A stretch of 64,000 nt of DNA from Fasciolopsis buskii (taxonomy: Eukaryota > Platyhelminthes > Trematoda > Plagiorchiida > Fasciolidae). Both the position numbers and the translations under genes were made by a program. The DNA is taken from the NCBI GenBank assembly GCA_008360955.1, contig LUCM01009841.1, positions 179,047-243,046 of the forward strand. Reading direction: 5' to 3'. The notes under the pieces were generated by a model. The model made no database searches. It had not been told where the DNA came from and saw nothing but the letters and a program-made list of their open reading frames with translations. How positions within the stretch are numbered: position 1 is the stretch's first letter; every line of letters begins with the position of its first letter. Positions 12,901 to 27,900 of this stretch are shown in pieces.

Positions 12901-15900
12901 AACTTTGTGCATGGAAGCGAGTGTTCCCGTTTGACACTCGCTTGTGTTAAGACCGAGTGATGGTAACCTATTTGCCTAAAACATTTCGCTCAAGCTAGTT
13001 TCATCCTGGTTGAAGCTCGTTGAATGATTTGTAAAATACTGTGTTTGTGTAATGTCTGGCATTGAGAATTCAGGATAAATAATCAGTTGAGTCTGTCACC
13101 CTGGAAAGCAAACTACAGTAAGTTTCAGACTTCTGAAATGCAAGTACACAATATGGTTTTATAACACGCTCGAGATCATAATTCTGGCATTCCTACCTTG
13201 GTTTGTTCCAATTGCATCAGATCTTGCCTCAGGGAACACACTTTCTGATGCTCGTCTTCATAGTCTAGTTGTAGGCGTGTCAAAAGATCCTGAAGTGGTC
13301 CATCACAACGATCAGTTTTTACCGGTGTTTTAACCTGTTGTAAGACTTGCAATTGTTTGGACAAGTCCTGTAACTGTCCGCAAACGGCAAACGCCAATGT
13401 CTGCGCACATCTGTCGCACAGGTGTCGTAGCATCGTTTGTTGTTCTCCGGTCAATGCTCCCCCATTGCGGAGCACGGTACCGATCAGTTGGGACACGTTG
13501 CGATGTTGACATGGCGACGTTTCTCTGTGCCCATCTACCGTGCTATCTGGTGGCAACGCCGGACGATGGTGAATTGGAGAGACGGTGCGATGGTGATGGT
13601 GATGAAATTGATCACACTCCGCATCACGTGGGGATCCTCGATGACGATGCGGTGATACCACGTGACTTGGGTCGGATCCAACGTGGAAATTCCGGGTGAG
13701 GCACGATTGCGTTAGACATCCAGACGCAATCAGCTGTTCAATTGCGTCTGAAAATATAGAACATGTACGGATGTATGAAGACATATATCATTTGCTACGA
13801 AATGGCACTCCGGGGACAAAATTGTTCTCGTGCGCAGATAAAAGCATCAATGTTTTTTTTTAAAAAACACGCGTGATGGTAACTGATAGTATCCAAACCA
13901 CCGGGAAGAAATGTGACGGCAGCTGAATTTTTCCATGCAAGATATGAAAACAACGTGCTTCTAACTATGAGATCTTTTCAGAATAAAAATAAAACTATGT
14001 CCAAAATCATGCAGCTATTTGGAACAGATTTTGTTTCAATTTTTGTTTTAAAATTATCACGCATTTTGTCGGTTATTCAAACACCTCGAATTTCATAAGC
14101 CTGATTCGACTCTGATAGAATGTGGTCTTGTTGTTATATAGAGAAAAATTATCGGCCATTTTATAGTTGGTTTTGTGTGTGGAACAGTGTGATGAAGTGG
14201 AATGGTTCAAACTACGCCACTGTTACTAACTCAGATAGTTTACACATGTATGGTCTCTTCAAATTCAGCGTCATACGTGAGTTTTTCAGACAGTATTAGA
14301 TGGTTTATCACTTCGACTGTTAGGGCATGACTGTCAAATAAGTCTCTTTATCCAGTTTAACCGTTGAGTTCTCATTCAATTTGCACTGGTCGAGTCTCAG
14401 TTTTTGTTTGCTGGAACTATGTGATAATAAATTACGGAGGAACCCCGGTCCGGGTGAGGTTTCTATACGATTTTCATTCTGGCTTTTTGCAATGTTTGTC
14501 TGCAAACTAAACAATGACAGTTATTCGGTCTGTGACTTCAGTCTGCCGAGGCTCATTGGCTAGTCGTTTTTTTTATATTTTTTATGATACAGGGTGTCTA
14601 TTATGTTTCTCATTTTCAAAAGTGATTGATTCGCGTCAAATTTAACCTTGTACGTGAACTGGGGCAGAGCAACGCGATTCTGACAATATGCCTAAGCCCA
14701 CAAGTGATCAGATTCCTGACATGCATGTCATTTACCTGACCCTACTGCGATTCGTAAGCCTAACCTGACAACAACAACAACAACGGCAGGAAAAAAACAA
14801 CGCTAAACCTCATGTTATCCCAGTTTTTCATGAAATGGGCGAAACATGAGTAGAGTGGGCGGAGCAAGACCATTGGCCCTTCAGGCGCGCTGCATTGATG
14901 GAGCTTGGGACATTCCCAGTTTGGGTAAAATCTTGGTATTAGCACAAACAACTTAGACCTAACACAGGTAGGTAACCAGCGCATCATTTTGTTATCATGA
15001 CTACCCCCAATTTAAGCGGACGGGAATGGCGTAGTTGGATCACCTCAGATTCAGTCAATGCTGGTTGCTTCAGTTGGCCAAATCGGGCGCACGATGGACG
15101 GTGAAGTGAGTTGAGTTTGCTGTAAAATCGGTCCCTGATAACAAGTCTGTCAGCAGGAAACAAACTAATCGCGATACAGGATCTTGTCGGAAACGTTCTA
15201 TAAATCTTCACCAATGTGTTAAAACCAATGAAAGTACACGTTGTCGAGGTAACCTTCACTTCGGCCGGTGGCACTAACGTCATCTGTGCAACAAATAAGA
15301 ATATGAGCAAGCATGGCCGAAGACCGCTTTTCACCTTATAATGACGATGTTTTGACGATAGAATAGCTTCAGGTTATATGTTAGAACTATGAAGAAGTGG
15401 GTTCCGAATAACGATGTGAGAACACGTAATGCTAACGAATCTCTGGCGTCAGATAAACGGCACACTGTTCGCATGGTAACCAAGTGAAAACAAGGTCGGA
15501 ACCACTACCTCTCGCTGTCAGTTTTGAAAAAAGGTTAAAAGTAGTCTTATCTTCGTGACACACTCGGAAACTGGCGTCTAGGTTGCCTGTAATAGTGACC
15601 AGGAAGAAGAAATCCAAAAAATAAGCAATCAAACTGAGAATTGATTTTAAACAGCCTACGCATATCGTCTGAATAGGCCTAATGAACGAGACTAGTTGTC
15701 CAAATGCAGGTCACTCAACTGCTCTTGCTTTAGTACACGAGACAGAATTTGGACTAGAAACGAGACGATTGGCCGAGGTTGTTAGACTATACGACCAAGA
15801 TATATTGATTTCGAAACATACACAATATAATAAAGCAATTTATAAATCTAATTATCTTTGATTGACGATCATTTGTACAGATTCACGTTCCAGTTCAGGC

Positions 15901-18900
15901 CCGACTGATATCCACTGCAGTTGGTAATAAAACATCGGTCCAATTATTTCACAATTCTCAACGGCAATTTGAATGATGAGGTTACATGACAAATTACGTT
16001 CCGGCTACATTAATTGCGTTGCCTAATACTTAGATTTCGGCGTATGTAAATGCTGAAGAAATTGGTTGTATATTTTCAAATCGTCACGTCTCGTTTTCGG
16101 GAGGTAAACAAAGCGAATAAAGCCGTTTTATCGTTATCGTTGTTCAAAATTACAGTTGGCAAAACAGTGAACCCGCCACAAAGATTAGGTAATATTATTC
16201 ATCCGTAATTATCCATAGCCCGAGTATGAAATTAAATTGGTAGCGGAGAGATTAAACGCAGTTACCGGATATCAGCTTCAGTCAAACCGAAAGCGTAAAA
16301 GTACACACGATAGACTTACCTAAAGCTATTTTCACAAGTTCAACGATCGATTTTCCTGAATCGTTCATTTTGCAACCAAGTCGATCGATTAATATTTGCA
16401 AAAAATTTCGAATCTGTGAAGGGAAATGTTGGAATAAATCTTTTTTTGTCCAGCTGGTTTTTGAATGAACACAAGTGAAACACAGTCTTTAAAAGACATG
16501 GTAACATGAAATTTACTCACTTGTAATGTTTACCTAGCGTACAATTAGTTAGATAAACCCGACCACTGTGTCCGTGTTATGGCGGAGAAAACTATTCGAC
16601 AAAAGTTTTTCGGTTAATTGGAAACTCATTGTGTTATCAAAATGAGAATACCTAATGGCAACTAGTTGCTAACTGAAAATACATGCCTATCTAATTTCGA
16701 GATCTGTCTTCTAATATTTATGTCTCATATATCAATTTCACTGAAATGTATGCTTATTTTTCAGCATCCATTGATTTTTACGCGTCCAATTTTGAACCCT
16801 ATAACATCCCAGACAGCCAAGCGATGGGATCACGTGACTCGATCGAAGCGCGTACAGATTGTATTCACTTTAAGTTGACCGTCCGTACGAAAACGCTGTG
16901 ATCCTACTAAGCATATGTAAATTTTGAGTAAAATCGTTTGTTCATGCTCGTTACGCTGGAATGAACAAAACTAATCTGACGACATGTCTGGTGAAATAGC
17001 ATCAACAACAAGAATGGAATCTACTTCGATCGTCACTCTGCCTTTCGTTATTGATGTGCGAGGTCGATGTGAAAAGAAACAGCGCTTTGTAAAAACGTGA
17101 CTGTATGCGAAGTAACAAACCGTAGGAGAAAATGTGTTTTTCAGGGCAAACGAAGAAATAACAAGTGTATTGGGCAAGTTTTGTCCAAACCTATCCCATA
17201 TGCAGACTTAGCGCAAAATTCATTGTGTCTGCTAACGGGCACAGATTCAGTAGACTGTTATTTCAACATGGAAAAGAGTTTTAACATTGCTTAAATGACT
17301 AAAAATACCAGGCAAACGGCAAAGAAGGGTTGGGCGGATAAAATGTCACCAAATACATTTGGCAACGATTGATTTTGGAGTGTAAACCGACTATCGATGA
17401 ATAAACTACAAATTGATGGACATGTAAAGACTAAAATTTGTGTTACCTAAAGTGTGTAAGTGGTAGAGTCAACACCAGGGATAGAGGCAGATAGTAAGAG
17501 TTGAATTTAACTTAAAAAAATAGTATATCGCAATCTGTAAAATAATTGGCTTGTACAAGTGGTCCCGAACTTTCGGACCGACCAACAGGGAATTCGAAGT
17601 CAGTCGTACTGTTTGCATTTGATTTCTGCCTGGTTTCTCAAATTGCCTCTCCCACAACAGGCAAACGTCGGGTTTTTCTTCACTTTGTTTCACACTAAAG
17701 AATGATACCAATAACTGGTCTAAACTAAAGTGAAGTATGAAGACACATTAAAGCATCATTTGATCCTACACTATTGTGCGTAGTACTCTGAAAGATTGGA
17801 AACATAGATCGTCTTACCGTGAACGTTTGTAAACCAGTGTATACAAACTTGAGGTAAAAGGGTCAGCGGCTGCGAAGCATATCAGTTTTCTAACTTAAAA
17901 GGGGCTCTAAAATCGCGGGCAGATAAGCAAATATTGTCAGTCGGAGCGTCCGGTGAATTTTGGATTAGCACATTTTCCGTGGAGATTCGTACGTCAACTT
18001 ACTTGTGTCTGATCCAGTCCGTCATCGCGCACAAATGTTTTCAGACTAAGTATTTCACTCTCTAGTTGAGCCTTGTCCGTTTCTAGTTCGCACATTCGTT
18101 GTCGAGTCGCACGTATCTCCTCATTGGCTGTCATTCCACTCTTGACCTGTGATTCACACTGTCGCTGTAACTGGAGTACTTTCGTTTGAAATTCTTCCCC
18201 TGCCTGTTTGGACAGTTGTAGGGGTAGACGAAGTAACATAAAGTCAATTAAGTCGGTATCTTTCAGGCCTTGACACTCATACTTTGGGCCAAGGAAATGA
18301 TGTTCGTTAGCAATTCAGTTTTTGAAACAAGGGCTATGATAAAACGATCCGGTCAGTGACTGGACAGACGCCTAAATTCAGAGGAAAGTAAATTTCCCGA
18401 CCGAACAACTCAAAGAACATATCAAGAAATCGATGCACCATGTTGTATTTTTTATTACTAATGGTACAATATTTAGTAGGCAGCGTTGTTCCTAGATTCA
18501 GTAATTCTTGAACAACAACAACATGCCAATCACAATACATGATTGTACTTCAGGAGGTTCGCGCGCGTTTATCAGTGGCGTAAAAATCTGTGATATGAAA
18601 CCTGCTACTGTAATGATCCTCAATAGTCAGCTTGAAATTAAAAAAAACATTTCCTGCGTGGATTGCAAATACCGTGCGAGAATGCAGGCGTTACTGTTCG
18701 GCGGCAAGTGCACAAAAAGAGAAACCACAGCGAACGATACGATGGTTCTTGAAGGTTTTGAACCATACGGCAGCGCTAGTTTTGAATGGAAGCGTTCAGC
18801 ATAGCTAAACACCAGCCCGGAGTTTTTATCCAAGATATCCAACGCGTTGATCCATGAACAAATCGGACCACTTTGATAATCGATTCTTCGAGTGCACATA

Positions 18901-21900
18901 CGAGTCATTTGTAGAACCGATGCACCTGTGAACAGCTTTCGACCTCGGTGAGATTCCAAACCGTACGTGGGAACAAATAAAGCATTTGTGCTGCGTGTCC
19001 TCCATCGGATGGATTGCGAAGCCCTCAGTGAACTTTTCGCTGATAGATCTCATGCAGGACATGTGCGTATTTGATATCCATGCGTGAATTCATATCCCAC
19101 CCAGGCGGCAGACTTTTCGCAGTTGGATCATTCGTGCATTTACAAATTCTGCAGACGCAAAAGCTCCATTTGATTTGATTGTATTATTTGCAAACAGAGT
19201 GGAATGTATGCAAAACAGACAAGGGCTCGCGACACTTGCAAGATCTTCGTCAAATCGCTCATCGTGTTGCTATGGTGCTTAATAATACGTAATACTAACG
19301 CGAATAGCTGTTCCAATAACTATGAACCCTGATCAGTACCCACAAAGTCTCGTTAAGAGAATGGGAAGAAACTGCTCCGTTAGAAGATATGAATTGATGA
19401 AACTTTAAAATCGTAGATTTGTTGTTGTCTGATGGACCAGATTCCGTGCACAGTGAAGCTGCAGTTTACAAAATCTCTTTCACAGCTTTTCCGTTCAAAG
19501 TAACTATCGTGATTGTTACTGCCGGATCAAGTAGTCTATGAGTCCAGGATCGATTGAACGCACAAATTTATGGTGACCACAACAGAGCTTTGCCTAACAT
19601 TTTGCTATTCAATTCGTATCTCAATCGATATCAGCAGGATCGGCGAACAAGTCTTATGGGCATCAAATTCGACGTACGGTACCCGGAAGACCAGCTCATT
19701 GCATTTCCCAACGGGGTACTTTCTTATCCGAAATGCCTACACAGAAAAGTGATGATCCCAGCCTTCGAAAGGGGTAATATTCGCGTTATTTCTTTTTGGT
19801 TAGATGAAGAATGGGAAATTTTCAGTCAAACGACATTTTAGTTTTTGATCCCTTTTATCTGTTAACTGCAATTTATTGATTGTCATCCAGCTAGTAGATA
19901 ATAAATACCGATCAGTCTTGAATTGAGCGTTCAGATCTCTACAAAAGTACAATGAATCTCATTTTTATCGTATTTTGATAGTTTTCAATATCATTCAGAT
20001 TGCAATTAGCTTAAGCGGCAATCGGTCCAGCATCAGACAGGAAATTATCAAATCTTCAAAGTCGATTACCTTGAGTGTAATCGCTTGTTGCCGTGCCCAG
20101 GTAACGATGATGAAGATTTGTCTTTAACTGTTAACATTAGGCGAACTGTCTGAAGCTAGCCCGGCGAATTTAGAGTGGTAGATGTTTGGCTTCTATTGAC
20201 TGATCCAGAAGTCGATAGGAATTAGAGAAACATTAGAGAAGTATCACCGACGATGATGAATTTGTGAAATGAAACAGTCACTAAGTGCTTTAATGCAGAA
20301 TTTGTAGCGTTAGGAGTGTGCATAGAAGCCGTACGTCGAATAATTCACAGAAGAACCACAACTGTGATTCATTGGTAATTATTTGTCAGCTCGCAGTGTA
20401 CAAGTATAAGGATGTTTGGATAAGAGCGCATAGGGCACGTATACCTGATGAGTGACAATAACAACAAAACCGGTCGTGTACTTCGGACAAAATTGTGTTC
20501 ACTTATTCAGATACTACTCACAATACAAACCTATATATATGATAACAGGTTAGTGAGTGATGTTCTTTATCGTACCTCAGGTTAAACAGGATGGTATTGA
20601 TTTGTTCGCTGGTCCGAGCAATTTGTTGGCAAAAGCTTCATCACCTGCCGAGATGACATCGTCAGTGCTATGATATTGTGGCGAGCACCTGGTTCCCATA
20701 GTCCGCCTAAATAGGTCACCTAGTCTTTAGTAGGGTGTTGATTGGCTGCTCTGGGTGAACCGGAGGGGTAGAGATGCTGGCCAGTTGCTTTGTTCTCCTT
20801 CGTCTACTGTTAACATGCTCTGGGCGGAGTCAGCGTCCATTTCTACTGGGTTGTGCTGGTTGGCCCTTTGATCGAGTCGATAGATATACGTGGTCTAAGA
20901 CGATGTGTCTGTTTATCGGTCTTTTGAGGAGTGTCACGCTTTGAGAAGTTTCCTCGAATGGTTTTTGTACCCTGGGCGATGATCCTCACGTTTTCGAAGT
21001 TGAACTTGTAACCTTCTTGGTCTTTACGAAGGCATTTTGTCTGGCTACTGAGGTTTACTGCCCCAACGCAGAATGAAGCTGCTTAAACACGGGCACCTAG
21101 TAGCTTCGGGGCTGTAAGTATGCTCCACGTTCCACGAATAAACGGAGTTAATTTATGCACACAATTTTGCTTAATTTGTCAATACACCAGTTCCCAATTA
21201 AACCCAATGTCAAAGTAATAGCTAAACTAATGACTTTCATTCAAACAAACATTCTCATGACAAACATTCATACGCAGGTGGAAATAAAACAGGAATTGTT
21301 CTTACCTTTTGGAGTGTTTTCGTACGATCCATTAGATTTTCTACCGCCCGTCTAACTGCCGTATCGGTGGCCGGGCACGGTTCGTTCATTGTGGATAACA
21401 AAGCAGCAAGCGATTCGCTGGAAAACGAAAAGAAACTATGTCACGTGATGATGGTAACGGTTTCTTTTATGACAAATCCCCTCCGGCTGCATATCCCGTA
21501 AATCAAGCAAAGATTTTCAAATATGTTTCAGTGAAACATTTTTTGTTTATCAAAGGGTAGCTTTTGGACTAGCACGTGAGGTACAAGTTACTAAGATTTG
21601 GCATTTTTCACGGCCTGACCTGAAATCTACATTGCGTGCCGGGGTGTGAAGACACAGGCGGATTTTTCAATATCTTTTCTTTTCTAGCCTTCTACTTTCT
21701 TTATTAATGAAATAACGATGTACATCGCTTTTCTCGAAGGGAGCCGCGGCCAACAGAGGGTTGCCAAGTAGGGAAATTGACCGGCGGTGGGAGGATTCGA
21801 ACCCGCGACCTTCGGGTCCAAACACCACGATCTTATCCCTTTGTCTACCGCCGACCAAGTTATCCCTCTCGTACGAGCCAATTATGCACAATCATCTGAG

Positions 21901-24900
21901 AACCTATTTATCAAGAACTTGAAAAGCAGCTGTCTTGGTAGTAGCATTGCCAAGCATATGATGGTAGAAATGAGCATTTTATTCGGAACAGACCGCAGTC
22001 TTCTTTCCTTCTCTTTCGCCTTCGTTGTTTCTCATTTTTGTCAGGTTTCTAAGGCACATGATCTGGACAGAGTATATACACAGATTATATATACGTGTAA
22101 TATATATCATGTATATATATTATTTGTATCAACACATATCCGTCGATAAACTCAATATGTACCAGACTGACCACAATTGAATTTCATTTCACGCATACTG
22201 AGTGCTGCTTTGTAATGTTGTTTTATGGAAGTACAATGCTCAGTTTGTTTGTGCACGGGTTTTTTTGCTATTATTCAAGTCATTAGTTTTAGTTACGGAA
22301 ATAACTTGTCACAATTCAATTCAAAAACCCCGTACTTGTGGAACTCACATGAAAGATCTCATTTGCACGTTGGCCATTTCCAATTCGAAAATCTTTTTTC
22401 CAGATTTTTCCATCTCGTTTTTGGCAACCAAATTCGAATCTTGCAGTTGTTTACGCAAGTCAACTAACTGTTTATCTTTCGAACGAACTGAAGTTTGAAG
22501 TAGTTGCACCTGAGCTTGTAGATCGGTCTTTTCCGCATCGTATGTGGCCAATTTCTTTGGAAGGAACAGAACGACGAGTGTGTATGTGTGTGCATATATA
22601 CCAAAATATTCGGCGGGAACAATTCGGGTTAGTAATAATAATAATAAAATAATACTCACATAACTTCGTACCGTCAATTTGAAATAGATGAATTAAACCG
22701 CAGTTCATAGTAGCTCAGTTGATACATTCTACGATGCGTCTGAGGTGATTAATAAAACAAGCAACGCATTAGGAACGGTAGATGTCCATTCAGAGCTGCA
22801 ATGTCGTACGGTCTTGAACTAGTCTAGTTTTCTGAAGAAAAATCCACTTGCATGTTTCTCATCTGAAGGATGATGGCCCGAATCGTGACTGATCCGATGA
22901 AGCAGCTTTATTTGACCGAAGAATCCAATTAACCACTTTTTTTACAATGTATCCACCGATTGTGGGTCAGAGAACTAGAAGTCAGACACTGCGCAATCAC
23001 CATCAGAATGGAAATTCACATCTGGCCTAGTCGAACACATTTTCAATTCCTAGTACCTCATTGCCTAATGGCATCGCAGTCCATACTTCTTTATAACAAG
23101 TAGCGAAGTTGTTTTTAGGCTCTCGAATGTAAGTTCCCCGGCGGTCCGAGGATTCGGACTAGAAACATTCACATCCAGATGGGACTATCATGACAATTAG
23201 ACCTCGGTGGTCTAATACTAGAGCTGCTGAATAATTCGACTGGTTCAACTCATATTACATTGCGAAGTAGAAAAACATTGGTGGACATTATTATTTGGGA
23301 CAATGCATGCCTCGACTGTGACCCATCCATTTTGTAGGCGGATTCTAAGACTTCGCATAGTGCCGAACGGAAGCCAAAGAAGGCTTAATTAGACTAACTT
23401 TACTGCACTATGAAAGGAGCAGTTTCCTAGGGCCTATCGGACTTTTGCGCTTCACTATATCCGGTAACGGGAGTGTGCTCAACATTTTCATCTCTGTACT
23501 CAGTGGGAATAACAGCTATATCCTATTTTCATACATATATATCACAGTTACTTGCAAGTAGTATGTGGGATTGTTTTGAATGTTTGTCCATCGGACTCCA
23601 CTATCAACATACATCTGAACAAACCAGACCCAGTACTCCGGATCAGGCCAGACACTCTGGGCAGCTTGATGGCAGTAAACGCAAATCCCATGTGTAAGGG
23701 CCAGGGGTCAAACTCTGGGTCCTACTCTGGATACCAGTGATGAGCTCTAGTAAAAGCGAAACTCAAGTCTGTTGCTTCCCGAGTGCAAAGTTGACCGAAG
23801 GATCTGAGGTTAATATGTTAGGAGTGGAGCCAAAGTACAGCCAGTCAGAACAAAAATCTTGTGTCTTCGAGACGATTCATAATTCACTCCCAGTAGGACT
23901 GTCACTCTGGCCGACATAAAGAAATCTGCGAACTTAAAATCTCATCGGTCAGAATCTTACAATATGGCTTGGGTTCATCATGGAGAATTTTGTAAACATT
24001 GCAGTTTGTTGGGAAAAATGTGATCCGATTTTGGATGGAAACAGCAAGAGTCCGTTGTTGTTCAAATCGAATACAATGAAAATCTTCACTAGCTTAAAAT
24101 TTGATCAGGTGGGAGTTGGTAACCGTTGGATCCGAATGGAAATCTTTTGAACACACCAACATTTATAGTTTCACTGTAACTATACCGGAAACATTACAAC
24201 GTCTCTGCTTAGGTATTAAAGTTTTCAATCTAACATAACTTACGTGTTATCGAGCAATTACATGCTACTTTGCTGGAATACAAAATTCAGGGTTGCATCC
24301 GTTTTTTTCCTGAACACAATTGCGGCAACTATCGAACTGTTCGATTTCAATGTATAAATAGCCAATCATAATTAGGATTCATATCCGAAACGAATCGTGA
24401 TCGGCAGTCACACTCACATATATACGAAACCAACGGGATATCTAAAGACGGTCTCTCAAAGCTATCTAACAGCTTGGCTGTTGTTGGAAACAGTGTGGAA
24501 TGTTCGGATGTTCTAAGCACATCCCTAAAACAACAGACAACTGAACGGTGCTTCACAGATTCTTTATACCGAACCATGTCTAATTCATGGGGAATAGATT
24601 AGTTAGAAATACTATTATCTAAAACAGCGCAGTGTGTCAATATAATTGCCGATGCAAAAAGCCAACTAGTGTGCACTCAATTCGGTAACCGGGTATCCAT
24701 TTTAATTTACCGTGTTCTGAATTATTATAATTTCTACGGATAAATGATGCAGCCTATCTTGGACATGAATAAGACTGATAAAAGAGAACCATTCTTCAAT
24801 CCACTCACCTCACCCAGCGCTTTTCGATCCGTGATATTTTCCTCGTAACGTTTCGTCAATTCTTTTGTACTTGATTGCATGGTCTCCAAATCTCGTAACG

Positions 24901-27900
24901 CCTTGGTCAGTTGAGATTCCGTTTGTGCATGTTGCATCTCTAACAAAGCGGCTTTGTCTAGCCGTTCGCCAAGCTGTCGAGAAGAGTAAACTCGATGAAA
25001 CTTCGGCCGTGATTGCATCCTCACTTTCCGACCATACATCGCTGCACGATATGTTAGCAATTAGTGAAAAATCTGGGAATACAAACCTAATTTGTGCATT
25101 AAATCGTATATTGCAGATAACACATTCGAACAAATGCCCCTCCGTTGTGTATCATCAGGCCGATAGACGGACTGTGCAGTTCTGACGAAAACAAGCTATC
25201 GACCGGTTACCAATTGTGTTTGTCTCCAAAAGTGTCTTGATGAGAATTTTAACACCTCATCCTCTCGATGCGCGTTCAAGGTTAGAAAATCGAGTTGTGA
25301 GCGAGCAAGATGTGACTGAAATTACCACATCCAATAGTCACTTGAGTTCATTCGATCTACCACTTGATCACAGTGAGAGTGCCCCGCATCTCTAACTTGT
25401 ACGTGGCCAGCAGTGAGAAAATTACGGTACCACCTGGATTCTTCAAATTCTAAAGTAAACTATGAATTCAACTTGTAACAAAGGATAGCCATTTCATGTT
25501 TTCGTTGACCGGCTGTTACGCACACACACATACGGATATAAATATATGTGTATATGAAATAATTCATCGTGTGATATCATCGTTCAGCTGACCACTAAGA
25601 AACCATGGAAGCACTGTACAGCTGTTTCATCCAGCTTATTAGGAATCATCAGCGGCAACGCATATCCACCGCGCGCCCAAACTGGCAAGCGAACCCGGAA
25701 CGAACGATTCTGAATCGAACGCCTCAGCCATTAGGCTACCGAGCAGGCTCTGAACGGTTTATTCAACTTCACCACATGATCTTGCACCTATCCGTCACTG
25801 ATTTGCACGGTTACTGTCCGTTAGCTCACAGCAATCGACCCCTACTTATAGATGACTTCTCTGGAGGTGGCCCAAGTACGACGAAGGCTTTGGATATGAC
25901 CTACGGAGCTTGATTACTTGGTACATGTTAGTGGATGATTCCTAACAAGGATAAAACAGCTGTACAATGTTTCCGTGGTTTCTTTATGGTGAGTTGAGCG
26001 ATGATATCACATGGTGAATTATTTCATGAAAACATTCAATCTTCTACTACTACTTCTTGTCGAAGCTCATGCAACAAGCGTAACGTGAGAAATTTCCTTT
26101 CCAGTGCGCAGAAGCCGAGGAAAGTAAATACTTCAGTTTATATTTCTTTTATTCAACAAGAACTAGAGAATCTTTCCGATAATGCACCGCGTGCTTTGGA
26201 GTTATCAGATGAGCGAATGGACCAGTTATTTAAACGGTTTCCCTTTTCAGCCACAACATGCATATCGTAATCATGACGCATGATGAGCTCGTTAGGAAGA
26301 AAAAAATGTGAAATTTATTCACAACAATCTGCCACCTGTTTCCCTAGGAATCCAGCGTCAATAAACAATGGTAATCGATGGGTCAGACAGTATTCTTTAG
26401 TAGTTTTGGTCATTTTGATTTGGCATTTCACGCCTCCAAAACCAAGTTACTTTAGTTCATAATTCAAGAAGAGTGGAAAGACTCCTTTAAGTATCACTCT
26501 AAAACACGAAACATTTTGAAAAATATTAAGACTCAAGTCGGGATAGGATTTCATATAAAGCTTACCCTCCAACCGATTTACGTCAAACTAGAAGAAAAAC
26601 GGTTTGCTCCAGATAACATGTTTTTGATGAATTTTAGTAGACCGAAACACTAGACTACTTTCGGAGACATTACTGTCTTTTTATACTGATCATTTTTGCC
26701 GAGGATAAGGAATATAGCCGTTATCACAGTGATAAAATTCTTCCTACTGTGAGTGCATACTCATTTCATGCCTTGGTAACCATTTTCTAATTTGATTCGT
26801 GCAAGACTAAACAAGTAGTTTAAGAATAAGAAATTCGGACAAATTCGTCGATGAATTTCTTTCTAGAAATATCCCTTTTTGTAAGTAAATTTCCGGTCAT
26901 CACATGCCCCGCATCCAAAAATAAAATTGACGAGTTCTTAAACTGTGATTCGAATGTTCTAATATTGTGCAAGATAATTATATTTCCTGTTTTGTAATGC
27001 TATCGAGTCACGCCACATGTTCATCTACTAAACTGTGGTGCATGAAATATCGCCAATAATTTGTGACAGTTTTAAAGAAGGGAACTTCAGCAGTGGAATG
27101 TTGACACTAATATAAGTGACTTTGTAGTTACTTTCGGATATGATTGATTTTACCCATAAAAATTGTGTTCTTTTCGTAGTTTATTTATTTCTTGTGGCAC
27201 AAATGTTGACCTTTTTGAAATGCTGGAAAAGTTTAAATATGAAATCCTTAGTCAACCAATGCTTTGAAATCAGTTCCTTATCCGCTACATTACAGCACAA
27301 ACCACCTTGCTATTTTTTGCTCACCGATTCACTGTTACCGTAAAAATGTAACCGATTAACTCGGCGCTCCCGAATGACCTTGACACAAGGTCAAATTTGA
27401 CGTAAGCCAAAATCCTCCCTATACGAAATTTTTTCCGCCATTTAACGCAAAAACTCTAGTTTACAAACAATTATTTTCAGCCTATAAATAGAGGCATAAT
27501 CATGGCTAGAATGCTTGATAAAACTAAATGTATTCGTTGGACATGCGAGTTTGTTATCACTTATAAAATTAAACTGGGATAAATCTTAATGTCTTTCAAA
27601 AAACATTTATGAAAATGTAATGCTCCAGAAAGACTATCTTTTTCAATTTCCGGGTGCTTTTACCTAAACACCCAAGATCACTCATTTCTGGCTGGCCTAG
27701 CCACAGTCTACAAACAGATGTTATAAATTCATGTTAAACGCTGATGCTTCTTTGCACCTAGCAAATACTAGGGTTTTAAAAATATTAACACTGGAAATTT
27801 TTGAATACTTCAAAGGCGGCGGCACCTGTTTATATATATATATATATATTTATATAAGTCAAGGGAAATTTAGACAAGAGAGTACCGGGTACGCATACCT

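Larger units (their letters stand above)
9021..13196 (-). other. Intron 9 of the coiled-coil gene
   Basis: 4176 bp. It contains a (TA)n run at 10045-10063, a LITAF-like antisense frame (10257-10493), a beta-type tail (11150-11215) and a tRNA-shaped hairpin (11704-11778). The remainder shows nothing recognisable. Confidence 0.55.
18204..21305 (-). other. Intron 6 of the coiled-coil gene
   Basis: 3102 bp. Holds a weak delta-like segment (about 18420-18490) and a Penelope-like fragment (20431-21061). The 18.5-20.4 kb part has short frames without recognisable content. Confidence 0.5.

Noticed and set aside
21793..21804. True tRNA genes at the perfect B boxes
   Set aside because: No cloverleaf with proper D and anticodon arms can be drawn at 5863, 11704, 21793, 37400 or 25690; all look like SINE heads.
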